64,000 bases of DNA from Persicaria tinctoria. Lineage: Eukaryota; Streptophyta; Magnoliopsida; Caryophyllales; Polygonaceae. Positions 45,816-57,250 of the stretch are shown one piece after another. Position 1 is the stretch's first letter. Each line of letters starts with the position of its first letter. The stretch spans positions 17,921,314 to 17,985,313 of the forward strand of contig JBANSL010000003.1 in the NCBI GenBank assembly GCA_037127255.1, read 5' to 3'. The notes beneath the pieces are model-generated. The model was not told the origin of the DNA. It saw only the letters and a program-made list of their open reading frames with translations, and ran no database searches. The position numbers and the translations under genes were made by a program.

Positions 45816-46135
45816 TACTCCCGTATTTAGAAAACAGGTCTATAAAATAGCTGTACTCCCGTTTTTTAGAAAGCAGGTCTATAAAATAGTTGTACTCCCG
45901 TTTTTTAAAGAGGGGATGTGTAATTAAAATTGTACTTCCGTTTTTTAAATACGAGAGTACAACCCAGTTTAATAACTCCCGTTTTTTAAAAACGGAAGGC
46001 AAAACTAAAAGTTGTACTCTCGTTTTTCAAATACGGAAATATACAACTTATATTCAGCACTCCTGTGTTTTAAAAACGGAAGGTATAAAGTAACGGTCCA
46101 TTTACACTTCCGTTTTCAGGGCACGGAAGTATAAA
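45816..46135. repeat. Array of eight related palindromic motifs
   Basis: Variants of GTACTCCCGTTTTTTAAA start at about 45816, 45852, 45891, 45931, 45976, 46013, 46058 and 46106, spaced about 36-48 bp. From the fourth unit on most continue into the complement (for example TTAAAAACGGAAGG), so each could fold back; 45932-45960 is nearly a perfect palindrome. Spacers are unlike each other. Both strands have short ORFs through it, without protein likeness. Confidence 0.75.
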
Positions 46136-46593
46136 ACCTTTTTAAGTGCGCACGCGAAATCTTTTGTGATGGAATTAGAGGACGTGAAACTGGTTAACAA
46201 TGAAAATTTAAGGCAGAATTATTGATTAACAAATGCAGTCACAACATACAATATTTGCATCAAGGGGATCATCAGCTAATTTGACAATGGATGTTTTTTT
46301 CCCCTCTTTTTGGGTCTGTTTTGAGTGTTTGACATTAGAATTTCTGATGAAGCAGAACGAATTCATCCAAAACCATACTCATCAATCACGAATTCATCGA
46401 AAACCATACTTATGATACTCATCAATCATCACCAAGGCAACACCCAATACAGTTTCAGAGTATCGTTGATCGCATCTAATTATAAAGATCAGTAACAAAA
46501 CCCATTTGACAGATCTAAAATAAACAATTCAAATAACTGTATTAATCAATTCAATACCACATTGAAGATACATTTGCAATTTGCAATACACTG
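46136..46593. other. No gene recognised
   Basis: Intergenic. Near 46365-46410 a CATACTCATCAATCACGAATTCATC-type word is partly repeated. The segment next to 46594 would be the 3'UTR of the following minus-strand gene. Confidence 0.4.
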
Positions 46594-46992
46594 TTAATTT
46601 CGCCGGAGACCCAACGCTCTAAGAAGAAACGCAGAGCCGGCGACAACCAGACCCGAAAACAGAGTAGGGATGAAGAGATCCACCGACGACCTCTTCACCA
46701 TATACGTCGGAAAGCACAGCCTCTCTCCCGGCAACTCCATCGGAATCCTCACGTAACCGTTTCCGCAAGGCCTCGAATACGTGGAAGACGGCGAAACCGC
46801 CCTTACGAAAGCCATCTCCGGCGAGAACGACGCCACCGCCACTGTCACCGTGAGCAGCGCCGTCCATGTCCCGGCATAGCACAGCGCCGGCCGCCTCGTC
46901 GAAAACTGTAGGTACAGAGATTTGATCGCAGACAGATTCATTAAATTCTTCAGATGTACAGATTGAATAACTGCAAATTGATTTCTGAACAT
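46594..46992 (-). CDS. Conserved plant membrane protein of unknown function
   Basis: A 132-codon frame. From about residue 33 it reads RRPALCYAGTWTALLTVTVA, a pattern I associate with a small plant-only protein family without assigned role. Two hydrophobic segments are clear: about residues 43-62 (WTALLTVTVAVASF) and about 105-126 (LFIPTLFSGLVVAGSAFLL), joined by a loop with Cys residues (RPCGNGY, RLCFPTYMV). This suggests two membrane passes with the short Arg-rich tail on the same side as the N-terminus. The first 30 residues look unlike coding sequence: CTACAG just before the conserved part could be a splice acceptor, and the true first exon may lie upstream (to about 47100). The start is therefore uncertain. 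Confidence 0.65.
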   Translation of the reverse strand: MFRNQFAVIQSVHLKNLMNLSAIKSLYLQFSTRRPALCYAGTWTALLTVTVAVASFSPEMAFVRAVSPSSTYSRPCGNGYVRIPMELPGERLCFPTYMVKRSSVDLFIPTLFSGLVVAGSAFLLRALGLRRN

Positions 46993-47379
46993 ATATAACT
47001 GACAAAGGAGTGCGGGGAAGGTGAATTTGAACGTGATTGAAATTCACGGAAAATTTGCTTGCAGATTCGCCATCTTCGCGGCTAAATAGCAGGAGAAGTT
47101 CACACGATTTCACCTCGTTGAAATAAATCGATCTCGTTTTATAAAGTTACAGGGTGGGACCCGTAGCGATTCATCCGGTTATTTACTTGAATGCAAGAAA
47201 TTGGTTACTAGATCCAACCGTCCAGACAAGAACAAATCAAATAGAAAACACGGAAACGAAAATCAACACAAATTGAAGCTATCAACAAGCTAATCATAAC
47301 ATTTCATAGAAAAACCACAAGTCAATTACACCAGATCTCCTAAAATAGTCATTTCCGCCATTGATTTAAACCAGAAAAC
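46993..47379 (-). other. Leader of the membrane-protein gene and 3' flank of H2B
   Basis: Upstream part of the minus-strand gene (possible non-coding first exon at about 47000-47110) followed by the presumed H2B 3'UTR next to 47380. No additional gene. Confidence 0.4.
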
Positions 47380-47820
47380 TTAAGAGCTAGTGAACTTGGT
47401 GACAGCCTTAGTCCCCTCAGAAACGGCGTGCTTAGCGAGCTCACCGGGAAGAACAAGGCGGACAGCGGTTTGGATCTCGCGAGATGTAATGGTTGGCTTC
47501 TTGTTGTAGCGAGCGAGCCTGGAGGATTCCTGCGCAAGCTTCTCGAAGATGTCGTTGATGAAGCTGTTCATGATCCCCATGGCCTTGCTGGAGATTCCGA
47601 TATCAGGATGAACTTGCTTCAAGACCTTGAAGATGTAGATCTTGTAGGTTTCGACGTTCTTCTTCGACCTCTTCTTCTTCTTGTCGCCGGCGGCGCCTCC
47701 TTCCTTGGGAAGTTTCTTCCCGGCCTTTGGCTTCTTCTCCGCCGGAGCTTTCTCGGCGGCGGTCTTTTTCTCCTCCGCCGGTTTCTTCTCGGCGGGCTTC
47801 TTCTCGGCCTTTGGCGCCAT
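47380..47820 (-). CDS. H2B: Histone H2B
   Basis: A 146-codon single exon. H2B pairs with H2A in the nucleosome. The Lys/Ala/Glu-rich N-terminal tail (residues 1-55, with repeated AEKKPA units) is typical of plants, followed by [20 protein letters not shown] and the histone fold ([39 protein letters not shown]). It ends [11 protein letters not shown], where the Lys of AVTK is the ubiquitination site known in Arabidopsis H2B. Length and sequence are normal and there is no intron. A TATA box and a CCAAT word lie upstream. It sits 15 kb from H4 on the same strand, with unrelated genes between, so this is no histone cluster. Confidence 0.97.
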   Translation of the reverse strand: MAPKAEKKPAEKKPAEEKKTAAEKAPAEKKPKAGKKLPKEGGAAGDKKKKRSKKNVETYKIYIFKVLKQVHPDIGISSKAMGIMNSFINDIFEKLAQESSRLARYNKKPTITSREIQTAVRLVLPGELAKHAVSEGTKAVTKFTSS

Positions 47821-47917
47821 TGGAATTGAAGGAAAAAGGTTAAGAGGGAATGGATTTGTGTGTTTGAAAGCAGAGTAGGAAGTTTCGATTGCTGTGGATG
47901 AAGAGGATGCTGCGTTT

Positions 47918-47952
47918 CCTTTTTATACGTAATGAAACTTTGCTGCTATTGG
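47918..47952 (-). promoter_or_regulatory. H2B TATA box and CCAAT word
   Basis: On the minus strand TATAAAAAGG (47927-47918) lies about 100 bp before the ATG, and CCAAT (47952-47948) about 20 bp further up. Assignment is by position only. Confidence 0.55.
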
Positions 47953-48217
47953 TTGGAAGTTGGGGGTCGGGATTGATGACATGGCTTTCTTTGGTTCGTT
48001 GGATATTTTGAAAAAGGTGGGGAGATCGGATGGCTGCAAAGTAAGCGGATTTTGAGTGGCGGATTGATGACCTGGCAAATTGGTCGCCTTTTAAAGCTTT
48101 TTGGCGGGTAGTAGGAAATACGGAATACCTTCTTTTTTAAAAAAAATGATAATAATATAATAGTAAAAAAAAGGACCAAAAATAATATCAACCATCACCT
48201 GTGAACTAAAAATAATA
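47953..48217. other. H2B upstream region, no gene
   Basis: Contains GGATGG and GCGGATT words and an A run; nothing further recognised. Confidence 0.35.
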
Positions 48218-48453
48218 CTACCTCCGTTCGGAAAAACTTGACACTTTACTATTCATGCACGCTTTTTTAGGAGATAAAAAATATATAAAATATCGAGTTT
48301 TTTTAATATTTTTTTAATAACTTCGTAGTTATTATTAATAAGTACAAACTTGTTAAAAAAAATTTATAAAAAAATGAATATTTTATATAGTTTTTATCGT
48401 TGTAAAAAAGCGTGCATGAATAGTAAACGACAAGTTTTGCCGAACGGAGGGAG
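48218..48453. mobile_element. Stowaway-like MITE, left twin
   Basis: 236 bp, starts CTACCTCCGTTCGGAAAAAC, ends GCCGAACGGAGGGAG, TA on both sides (48216-48217, 48454-48455). Nearly identical, and in the same orientation, to the outer MITE at 50180-50670. Confidence 0.88.
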
Positions 48454-48489
48454 TACGAACTATGGAAATCATAAATAAAAGTATAGTCA

Positions 48490-50125
48490 AACTATTACCA
48501 TACCAAAAATAAAATATCGACTCATTTTCTAACAAGGGTGTACATCTGTACACCGGAAATACACCTAGGCAAAAAAAAAATTTGACATGTCATGTGATTA
48601 CTAATGTAGGTGTGTTTTTAAATTAAATAAAATGGAAGAAAGAGAATGGGAACTAACCGATTGCAGAGAAGAATAAAATCAGGAAGGGCGAGATCGAACA
48701 AGAAAGAGAACAAGTGTGCGAGAACAAGCAAGAGCGAAGGGGTTCTAAGGATGACGGAGGGTTAGGGACAACGAAACTCATCCGTGAAATCAAACTCTTG
48801 GAGAAGAGTGGTCAACGAATCTTCAATTGAAAGGTGCTACCATGGTTTCCCCGTGAGATTGCAAACTTGCAAATACACTAGAAATTCGGGAAAAAATGTT
48901 ATGTTTGTCCATTGTATAAGGTATGATTCCATTCTTTAGTTTATGTCATCTGTCGGCTTGAATAAATGTAAAATGGACAACCTTTCTTACAACACACCCC
49001 AACCTTTAACATACGTTGTCACACACCCCAAATGTGAAACTGTATCCATTAAAAATACCATACCCTTTCACTGCTTCCTTGAACATTTCAATATTTGGAA
49101 ATCTCAATCCAACTTTCCACACCAAACTGTTTAAATCAATTTTATGGCCAACAGTTAACCTGCATCTTCTTCTCCTCAACAAGACATCTTCATCATCTTT
49201 ATTTTCTGAAATCAGTTGGATGTTACCATCGAAGTCTTCATATTCACATAATTCCCCTTCCTTTTGCTTCTCAATTTTCGTTTTATATTCAACAACCCTT
49301 TGCTCCACCATTTGAAACTCCTCATCAAAAGTATCCACATCACGCATATACAATCCATACTCCCAAAATTCCTCTTCGTCGGACAACTCATCTAGTTCAT
49401 ATATTAAACATTTCCCTCTTTGGAACTCCTCATTGAGCGACTTCCTTCTCCTTCAACTGTTGTCATGCCTTCTTCCTCATCTACATCTTCACTTGAAGAA
49501 TCGTCATCTGAGGCAATACAAGATTCCCCCATCAGACATGGCACTGACAACGTTTTGATCTAAAAACTCCTTCCAGGCCATTGTAGCCATTTCATTTTCA
49601 TCAAATCCTCAATTTTCATCCTCACGGAGTCACGTGGTTGTTATTAGGGTCGGTTCCCCAAACATCAAGTTCATCCATAGTTAAACCTATTGAAATCAGG
49701 TCATAAGTTATCAAACACTTGTAATCCTAAACTATCGACAAACCAAAAACCCTAAAACGAAAATTTAACAATTGTAGGAAATTGCTTCATAATCATGAAA
49801 TTAAACTCGCGAGAGGAACACGAAAATTACACTAACCTTTGTCCTTTATAACGAATTTTAAGTCTCCAACTTTGGCGCCTTCATTCACTCGATCTTCTTC
49901 TTTTGTCGTTCTCTATGTTCTCTACCTTCTTTGTTCTATGTAATCCTTAATTAATTGGGATATATTTTTTAGTTTTTTTTTTCATTTTTATTAAGTATAA
50001 AATATAAATGGGTGAGTATAAATGACGTGTTAATTTTTTTTTACCTAGTTGTAATTCCGGTGTACATATGTATGTACACCCTTGCCGAAAAATGAGTCGG
50101 TGTGTTATTTTTGGTAAATCAATAA
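48490..50125 (-). mobile_element. Decayed Mutator-like element (MULE) with transposase remnant
   Basis: Long imperfect terminal inverted repeats of about 80-100 bp: left words CCAAAAATAA, CGACTCATTTT, CAAGGGTGTACAT, GTACACCGGAA; the right end has their complements at about 50030-50113. Inside, a minus-strand frame (49386-49006, 126 codons) is acidic and ends in WKVGLRFPNIEMFKEAVKGY; after a frameshift it continues as CCKKGCPFYIYSSR near 48990-48950. Together these match the N-terminal DNA-binding region of MuDR-type transposases. The catalytic DDE region and zinc knuckle are absent, so the element cannot move by itself. An exact target duplication was not resolved. Confidence 0.75.
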
Positions 50126-50179
50126 AAGAGCGTATGAGTAACTACATGTAATTGATCTTGTTACTGGGCATATATGCTA

Positions 50180-50670
50180 CTACCTCCGTTCGGAAAAACT
50201 TGACACTTTACTATTCATGCACGCTTTTTTAGGAGATAAAAACAATATAAAATATCTAGTTTTTTTAATAATTTTTTTAACAACTTCGTAGTTATTATTA
50301 ATAAGTACAAACTTGTTAAAAAAAATTTATAAAAAAATGAATATTTAATACTCCCTCCGTTAATTAAAACTTGTCGTTTTAGACATTTGCACATTTTTTA
50401 AGAAAGCAAATAAAAGCAAACAAAAATACACTTATACCCCTAATTATTACTTTACTTTTCCACTTTATTGAAAACTACAACTAACAAACATCTAATCATG
50501 ACAAGGGTAATTTTGGAAAGTGAACACCAAAATATCTAAAACGACATGTTTTTCTTAACAAGATTTTACTCCTAAAACGACATGTTTTCTTAACGGAGGG
50601 AGTATAGTTTTTATCGTTCTAAAAAAGCGTGCATGAATAGTAAACGACAAGTTTTGCCGAACGGAGGGAG
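50180..50670. mobile_element. Stowaway-like MITE, right twin, split by another MITE
   Basis: Starts CTACCTCCGTTCGG, ends GCCGAACGGAGGGAG, TA duplications at 50178-50179 and 50671-50672. Removing the inner MITE and one TA restores a 237-bp copy matching 48218-48453. Confidence 0.88.
50351..50602. mobile_element. Stowaway-like MITE nested in the outer MITE
   Basis: 252 bp, starts CTCCCTCCGTTAATTAAAAC and ends TTCTTAACGGAGGGAG, with TA at 50349-50350 and 50603-50604. It differs inside from the outer one (AAAACGACATGTTTT words), so it belongs to another subfamily. Confidence 0.85.
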
Positions 50671-50689
50671 TATGAAAAGATGGTGTGAG

Positions 50690-51900
50690 TCCTTCTCTGC
50701 AAAATCACAAAGACATCATTAGGTTGAGACCCTATTGAAATATCTATTCAATCTTTCCTTGGTGGCTAACCCATCAATTGCAAGCTTCCATATAGAGTTT
50801 TGTGTTCTTGGGGGTAGTTTTAAGTTCCAAATCCATTTATACACTATATTATCGACGAGGATCGTCTAGTCCACAATTTGTAGTCCATATCGTAGTCCAA
50901 ATTATCTCATTGACTAAATTGAAATTTCTAATTATTTTCTTAAATAAATATTTGTAACTTATAATTTATTTTAATGCTTATCGGCCAATGAAATTAAAGA
51001 GACCATAAAATGGACTACGAAGTTGGACTAGACGATTTTCATCCCTATATTGCTTATATGCATATTGTTTGTGTGTAAATTTGGTTGGAAAAACGCCATT
51101 TGAGTTTAATTTCCAAATCAGTTTATCCGGTGTGTCCCAGTTTGAAACTGGGAGTGTTTGTATTAGTTGTACAATTTGTGGTGGAAACAACAAATTTAGA
51201 AGACTCATATTCCATTTTTTTTACAAGAATAAATAAATAAGGTGCCAAGGGATCACCTTGTCTGAGCCCTATTTGGGCGATGAAAGTTTTGCCAAGCGTG
51301 TTACCAGAACCGAGAAAGTTGGAGTTGTTATGCACTTCATGACCCAATTAATCCAAATTGGATTAAACCCGAATTTTGTTAGTGTAGCTTTGATAAAGTC
51401 TCAGTCTACTTTGTCTTATGATTTCTCCATGTCTAACTTGATAGCCATCCATCCTTTCTTACCTTGTTGTTTATGGAAATTATGGAAAATCTCATGGGCT
51501 ATCAAGATATTGTCTTAAATTGATATTCCTTCAACAAAGGCTCCTTGAAAAGGGTTAATTAGTCATGGGAGAATATGTTTTAATCTATTTGCTAGTATTT
51601 TCGTTATAGTTTTGTAGACGGTGTTGCATAAACTAATCGGCCTATAGTGGTTTATGTTTAAGGGGTTATCAACCTTTGGGATTAAAGCTATAAATGTTTG
51701 GTTTATTTCTGAGATCATTTTCCCAGATTGGAAAAAAGATTTGATTGCTTTACAAAAGGATGGCCCAACGATATGCTAGTATTTTGAATAAAATTCTGGT
51801 GGGTAACCATCAAGCCCCGGTGTTTTGTCTTCTACCATACTCAAAATCGTGTCTTTAATTCCAACCAAATTCGGATGATATATACCCCAACAGTATCTTA
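50690..51900 (-). pseudogene. Decayed LINE reverse transcriptase
   Basis: Minus strand, several frames. FQGAFVEG followed by DNILIAHEI (about 51545-51490) and IGLRQGDPLAPYLFIL (about 51290-51245) are plant LINE RT motifs. Farther on, PVSNWDTPDKLIWKLNSNGVF (about 51130-51070) and a zf-RVT-like end near 50720-50820 follow. Stops and shifts are frequent, and between two RT motifs material is missing, including the YADD region, which I could not find. A MITE at 50851-51044 interrupts it. Ends are not resolved. Confidence 0.8.
50851..51044. mobile_element. Small TIR element (MITE) inside the LINE relic
   Basis: 194 bp with inverted arms ATCGTCTAGTCCA (left) and TGGACTAGACGAT (right), plus inner GTAGTCCAT arms. 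CTATATT occurs on both sides (50844-50850 and 51045-51051), a probable 7-bp duplication. The family is not certain. Confidence 0.7.
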
Positions 51901-52575
51901 TTTGTTCAATAATTGAATTTTGTTTGTTTCATGTGTCACAAGTTTCTGAAACAAAATACAGTAATACGGAGTATACAATTGTGACAACCATTGAGAACTC
52001 AAAGGTCAAATGACCAGCTAATCATTAATGGGTGGAAACAGGAAAGCAATAATATTAACGGATCGGATGACAAAATCACAAAAGGGTTACCCATCCGTTA
52101 TTCCACCTGAGGTACTGAGGTAGTATGGCTCATACGGTGATACGGGTCAAGCTGTAATTAATTTACAATCCAACCCATTGCATCAAATGATGGATTAACC
52201 AAAGGAAATCCGGCAAAAGTGTAGAAATTGCACTTCATTTAAAGAAGAGGTACATGCTGTAAAAGGCCTACATCCATTGAAACATAACGAATCCAACAAC
52301 ACTCAAAAACACAAATCCACGACACAGAAATTCCCCATTACAATTTCAAGTGGCCATTCCACCAAATGCCATTCTTAAAGAAAGAAACCATATAATATGA
52401 TCTAAAGACATGACAGAAACGGTGATAGCAAGATCATAGGTGAACAAAATAAAACAGGCAAGGCAAGGAAACACAACCTGAGCATCCAGCAAAGCTATTA
52501 ACAACAAATTTCGGAAGTAACACGCACACAAGATACAATCTCCTCGTCACAGGCTAGCATACAGTTTTATCAACT
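51901..52575. other. No gene recognised; 3' flank of ADF
   Basis: The part next to 52576 is the presumed ADF 3'UTR on the minus strand. The remainder is intergenic. Confidence 0.4.
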
Positions 52576-53972
52576 TCAACGAACACGGCTATTGAAAACA
52601 TCAAGATCCATCTCAGTACGATCGGTAGCTTGGAGCTCCACCTGAATGCCGTCAAGCTCCCTTTTGAACCTGTCCTTGGAACTCGCGTAAATCATCTTGC
52701 TCCTCACCCTTGATGTGTCGGGTGACCTTCAACGAAAACGGAGGAAATAAACCAAATTGGGTTACCAATAAAATATAGAGGAGATAAAAACCCTGCAGGA
52801 TCAGCTTGTCTATACATATTTACCAGGCAACGAAAAAGATCCTGCTCTTGGGGACGTTTTCCTCAGTCATGAAGTCGAAATCATAAACAGCATAGCGGCA
52901 TTCGTTTTCCGGAAGGCAGGCAGCGAAGTCATCATAGCTTTGGCCAGGTTCTCCGACCTTTTCAACAATAACCTGCTTTTGTTCCTCCTCAATCTTGAAC
53001 ACTATGTAGCGATGAGAACGCTTTGTTTTCAGCTCCAGGAATTTCAGCTTACAGTCATCGTGTACAGCCATCCCAGATGCTGCATTGGCCTAGCATTTAC
53101 ACAAGGAGATTACACTCAACACACATATTTCACCCAAAAGAAGCAAGTAATATAATTCGATAGTCTCAATTTCATCTGAAGTTTGAACAAAAAGAGTTCA
53201 TCATCGACTTGATATTTTACCAATCATCATTGAAGCAAAGACAATGCTCCCTAGTCAAGAAGGAAGAGCATGCCAAACAACTACTGGTAAAAGTAAAGTT
53301 TTGAGATTCGCAATAATTGGGGAATCAAACAACCCTAATCTCAAATTAGACTAATCAAACACCAATTTATTTTTAAAAAAATTGATTTTTTCTTCGATGA
53401 CATGGTCAAACAAACAATCCCCTTTCACACTGCAGCAACTGCAAGCAAGTCTCCCGGAAGCTGAAGCGAAGCAGGACAATATCCCACTAGAAGAAATTCA
53501 TACCAATCAGCAAAACTAAACCAGGTATCATTTCAGGTATACCAATTACCAACTCGATCAGAATTCATAATTAGGGAAAAAGCTCACAGAATCGAAGTTA
53601 AACATAGGTTATCAAGTTCCAATTTAGTGACAACAGATCAATCACAGAGAGAACGCCGGAAAGCTAGGTACTCGTAAAATTTCCGTAAGCAAAATGAAAA
53701 ATCACCATCAAATTTCGGCCAGAAACCCGACGAGATCAGCACAGAGAGAAAAGCTATAGACCAGATCTAAGAGGTAAGCACACGCGGCGAATCGAACTGC
53801 TGAACCTAATAACGAAATCAACTCGAAAATTCACCGAATTCCAACTTCAAAAAGCAATCAGATCAAGATCGAGAAGCGAAATGAAAAAAAGTTCAAACAT
53901 CCAACAAGCAGAGAAATGAAAACCTAGCAGCCGCAAAGCGAGGAAGCAAAAAGAGAGGAAGATCGATACCAT
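52576..53972 (-). CDS. ADF: Actin-depolymerizing factor (ADF/cofilin)
   Basis: Minus strand, three coding exons. Exon 1 (53972-53970) is only the ATG, directly followed by GTATCG, the hallmark of plant ADF genes. Exon 2 (53089-52824) starts [20 protein letters not shown], and exon 3 (52726-52576) encodes [20 protein letters not shown] to the stop. Total 139 residues, the usual length. The single ADF-H domain severs and depolymerizes actin filaments in the cytoplasm. Visible functional parts are Ser6 (the family's regulatory phosphosite, in ANAASGM), the actin-binding helix around [16 protein letters not shown], and a YAVYDFDF core strand. All splice sites are canonical (TG/GTAAAT with AAG/GTCACC for intron 2) and the frame is clean. 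A CT-rich leader lies upstream at 53990-54190. Confidence 0.96.
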
Positions 53973-54480
53973 GGCTGCAAGAGAGGATCGGAGACGGCTC
54001 TGGAGAGAGATGTGAATAGGAGTATGGAAGAAGGTTAGATTAAAAGCTTATTTTGCTCTCTCTATGTGTCTCGCTCTTTTGCGGTGTTGGGTGGGGTGAA
54101 AGAGAGAGAAGAAGCAGGTTACAGGTAGTATGAGTCTCTCTCTGTCGCCAATGGCTTTCTGCAAGCAAAAGGAAAGGGGGGGAATAGGGTGGTGGGATGG
54201 GCCTTAGGGGGAGGGGAGGGTGGTGGGCTGAATAATTATAATGATGGACGACATCCGTGACAACCGATAGACAACGCATATAAAGTGGGTCAATCGACTC
54301 AACCCACCACCAAAGCCGAAGGTATATAAAGCCCCTACATTTTTTTTTTTAAATGACTAATGCATTTTAAAATGATTTGATTAAAATTTTCCAACTATAA
54401 ATGGGAGAGTCAAAAGAAACACCTTCGACGACACAAGCTGTAAAACTAACAACACCTAATGAAGTGGGGATTAATGGAGA
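53973..54480 (-). promoter_or_regulatory. ADF leader and promoter region
   Basis: The minus strand has a GA/CT-rich stretch (GTCTCTCTCTGTC complement area, 54055-54150), as common in plant 5'UTRs. Possible TATA words (TTTATATG near 54277-54284, TTTATATACC near 54321-54330) fit a leader of about 270-320 nt; which is used cannot be decided. Confidence 0.4.
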
Positions 54481-55027
54481 TAAAAGATGACTTTTGTATT
54501 GGATTGATCTGGTAGGTAGGAAATGACAAGAGAATCAGATTTTGAAAAGATAAGTGGCTAAAAAGTGGGATAATAAAAGGAAAGGAAATGACAGAGATCA
54601 TAGACTAGGAAGAGGTTAAAGTGGAAAGGTTTATAAACAATAGAAAAGAGTGAAAGAAGGAAGAATTAAGAAAAGTGCTCTAGAAGAAAAATATGTTGCA
54701 TTCAAATCCTAAGAAATCTGATTGAAGATAAGATTATACTAGTAAGCCAATAGGGATGACTGGTTCTCCACGTCAAGTGGTAGGGAATTAATAAAAGGAT
54801 ACCGCCATAGTAGTCGTGAAAAAACGAGTTGGATTTGGAAAATAAATACACAATCAAAAATAAAGAATTTTGTATGGAGGTTAGCCCATGATGGTGTTCT
54901 TACGAAAGCAAGATTGACTAACAAAAGAGTAGATGCACTAGAACATTACAATTTTGAATAAAATAGATACAATTGTAGAACAAACATTGAACATCCAACA
55001 CAAGAAATGGATGGTGCTAATGACATA
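54481..55027 (+). pseudogene. LINE relic, zf-RVT part (left half)
   Basis: Degenerate plus-strand frames contain an IRFWKDKW-like segment near 54530-54550 and WIWKINTQSKIKNFVWRLAH, GVLTKARLTNKRVD at about 54830-54940, which match the zinc-finger region after LINE reverse transcriptase. It is cut at 55027 by an LTR element and continues at 58066. Confidence 0.75.
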
Positions 55028-55427
55028 TGAGATAGGGAAAATACCGTCATCCTAGCACAAGGGCGTTCTGGTCTTTTACTAATAAATTCGAGTATTCAAT
55101 ACAACATTGATGCTACCGTTTCGCCTATTGATTACGATAGCGGTTTCGTGCATTAAGAGCGTTGACCGAATTAAATACGGTAACAGTTTCTTTTATTTAA
55201 TATCGTAACGGTTTCTGTTATTTAATACTCGACTAGTATAAATGTGAGGAGATTGATTCAGATTGGGGATGAACAACGACTGACTTGAGCGTCGGAGGGT
55301 CCTCCGGGGAGACAAGCCCCGCCCCGACCTCGTTTGTTGTTCTTGTTTTGCAGGCTACGGTTCGGGTGGAGTCAAGGATCAAGATCGATCTCCTTCAACC
55401 ACTATGATGCGGATTTTATGCATCACA
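55028..55427 (+). repeat. 5' LTR of the 3-kb element
   Basis: Starts TGAGATAGGG, ends TGCATCACA. Holds a conserved GGAGGGTCCTCCGGGG inverted word and a CTAGTATAAATGTGAGG segment that may be a TATA box with start region. Confidence 0.92.
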
Positions 55428-55447
55428 ATTGGCGCCGTCTGTGGGAA
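55428..55447 (+). other. Primer binding site of the 3-kb element
   Basis: TTGGCGCCGTCTGTGGGAA begins one base after the LTR. TGGCGCCG-type binding sites are known in plant Ty3/gypsy elements; I do not assign the tRNA. Confidence 0.75.
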
Positions 55448-55545
55448 ATCGATCGAAAAGCACTAGGTCGGAACAAAGCGATGAGAGATTGATAGTTTGA
55501 GGGCGAGAGTTCAACCAGATCTGGGTCTCGAATCTCCCTCCTGCT

Positions 55546-55932
55546 ATGGTGATGATGGCTCTTCACCAATCAAGAAACCCCCTCGTTAGAAACAATCTCG
55601 GGCGCGGGCTGATCCGCAATCAACCGATCTTGCCTAATTCCGCTATTCTCTACTGGTTTCACAACCCTAGCCGTGTCAACATCTTTCCTGGATCGTTCCT
55701 TCATCTCGTGTGTCTTAATCCGATCGTGGCAATGAGAATGAGAACAAGAGGTGACCCTGGGATGTCGAAGCACTCGAAGCTACTGCTGCTGTCGTTCCCC
55801 TTTTTCGACAGTAACATTCGAATCCGCAATTCCAATAATTCAGACCCAACTTCAAATTTATCCCTCTCAGTTGACGGTGATTGCGTCCACATCCGCTGCT
55901 GGGCCGTAATGGACATTCAGACATCGAATTAA
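55546..55932 (+). other. ORF of unknown nature inside the 3-kb element
   Basis: 128 codons beginning MVMMALHQSRNPLVRNNLGR. It lies where gag would start, but has no capsid or zinc-knuckle pattern, and the next bases look like an exon-intron boundary (AATGCAG/GTATATA). It could be a captured host fragment or chance. Confidence 0.25.
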
Positions 55933-57250
55933 GAATGGTGAATGCAGGTATATACTCTTACATAATCCATATACTTTCTGTTAAGTGAGTGGAATTTGCG
56001 AGTTGGTCATATTATTTTTCTCGATGGAGGTGTATGGGGCAATATACTCGTTCTTCCCTGAAACTGTTGCTTAATTCGATCACTTGCTGTCTCTGGTCAT
56101 AGTAATTCTCATTACTAGGTGAAATCATCTATGTCGTTGCAATCTAATTGGCTCTGAAATCTTGTCTTGAATTGCTTAGTCAAAGTCTCAAAGTTATTGC
56201 CTTAAATGCCTATTTGCTAGACTATAGGTTCTCACTAATTCTAAATCATTTTTTTTTTATGTTAAACATGAGCTAGTTGACAAGTATACATTTCATTATA
56301 TTGATTAGTACATTCCATCGATTACTTTTCTTAATCACATATAGTGCTCAAGTTAGTGGTTACATATGCATAGATTGTGTTTGATGTGCATCAATTGATC
56401 TATCTTCCACCGATTGCACGCTTGGTAATACGTGGGCGCGAAACGGTTGGTTCACACACATTATCTCAGCCTTCGAAAATTTTGACTAAATTTAAACAAT
56501 ATGTATCATTGATGTGTGTCGATTTAGTGAGCATATACACAATATTGATGCTCAGTTTAATTTATCACAAATCAGTGGGTGATTTTGTAATGCACCCCAC
56601 TAGCTTCCTTGATTGATCATGTGTATATGTTGCAAACTATATCTGCTCGCGCATCTCATTTCCATGTACCCAATAGGGTCCCATTATTACACATTAGTAT
56701 ATGATTAAGTTGAACCACACGCTACCTATTTAGGAGTTAGTTGTGCCTCTTGTGCTTGTTTTGGTGTGCTCCACTTGTTTTGCAGTCTTGAATAGGTGAT
56801 GGTGAGAAAGGTATGAGCACCAAACGTTGAGTTTATGCACCAAGAGCAAAAAATAAGATAAAGTAAATGTGGGGCACCAAGAACGTATCAGATCATCAAG
56901 GTCCATTTGTTACCGGCGGCATTAGAACTACAAAATTACCACTTATGGTCAAGCAATGGCCGGCTGCAGCGAAATTGCCGCCACCCACGACCAAGCAATC
57001 GTCGGCTATGACCAAAAAAGAACGCCACTGTAAGAGCTAGATTTTTATCTTACTACTTCTCCACAAAACTATATAAATCGTGTGCAGGGGCATATAACAT
57101 GCTAGGGGCACTACACATTACAAGACCAATCTTCCAATGACTTAATTGCTCTAAATTATGTAGAAGTGAAATGCTTTTGACCAGGACCAACGACTGTAGA
57201 TGTCATGGAACGACGTCTTCAAAGCTACAACAATTATCCGAGAAGGTGAA

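Noticed and set aside
47428..47829. 133-codon ORF opposite histone H2B, and the similar one opposite H4
   Set aside because: They are antisense shadows of highly biased histone coding sequence.
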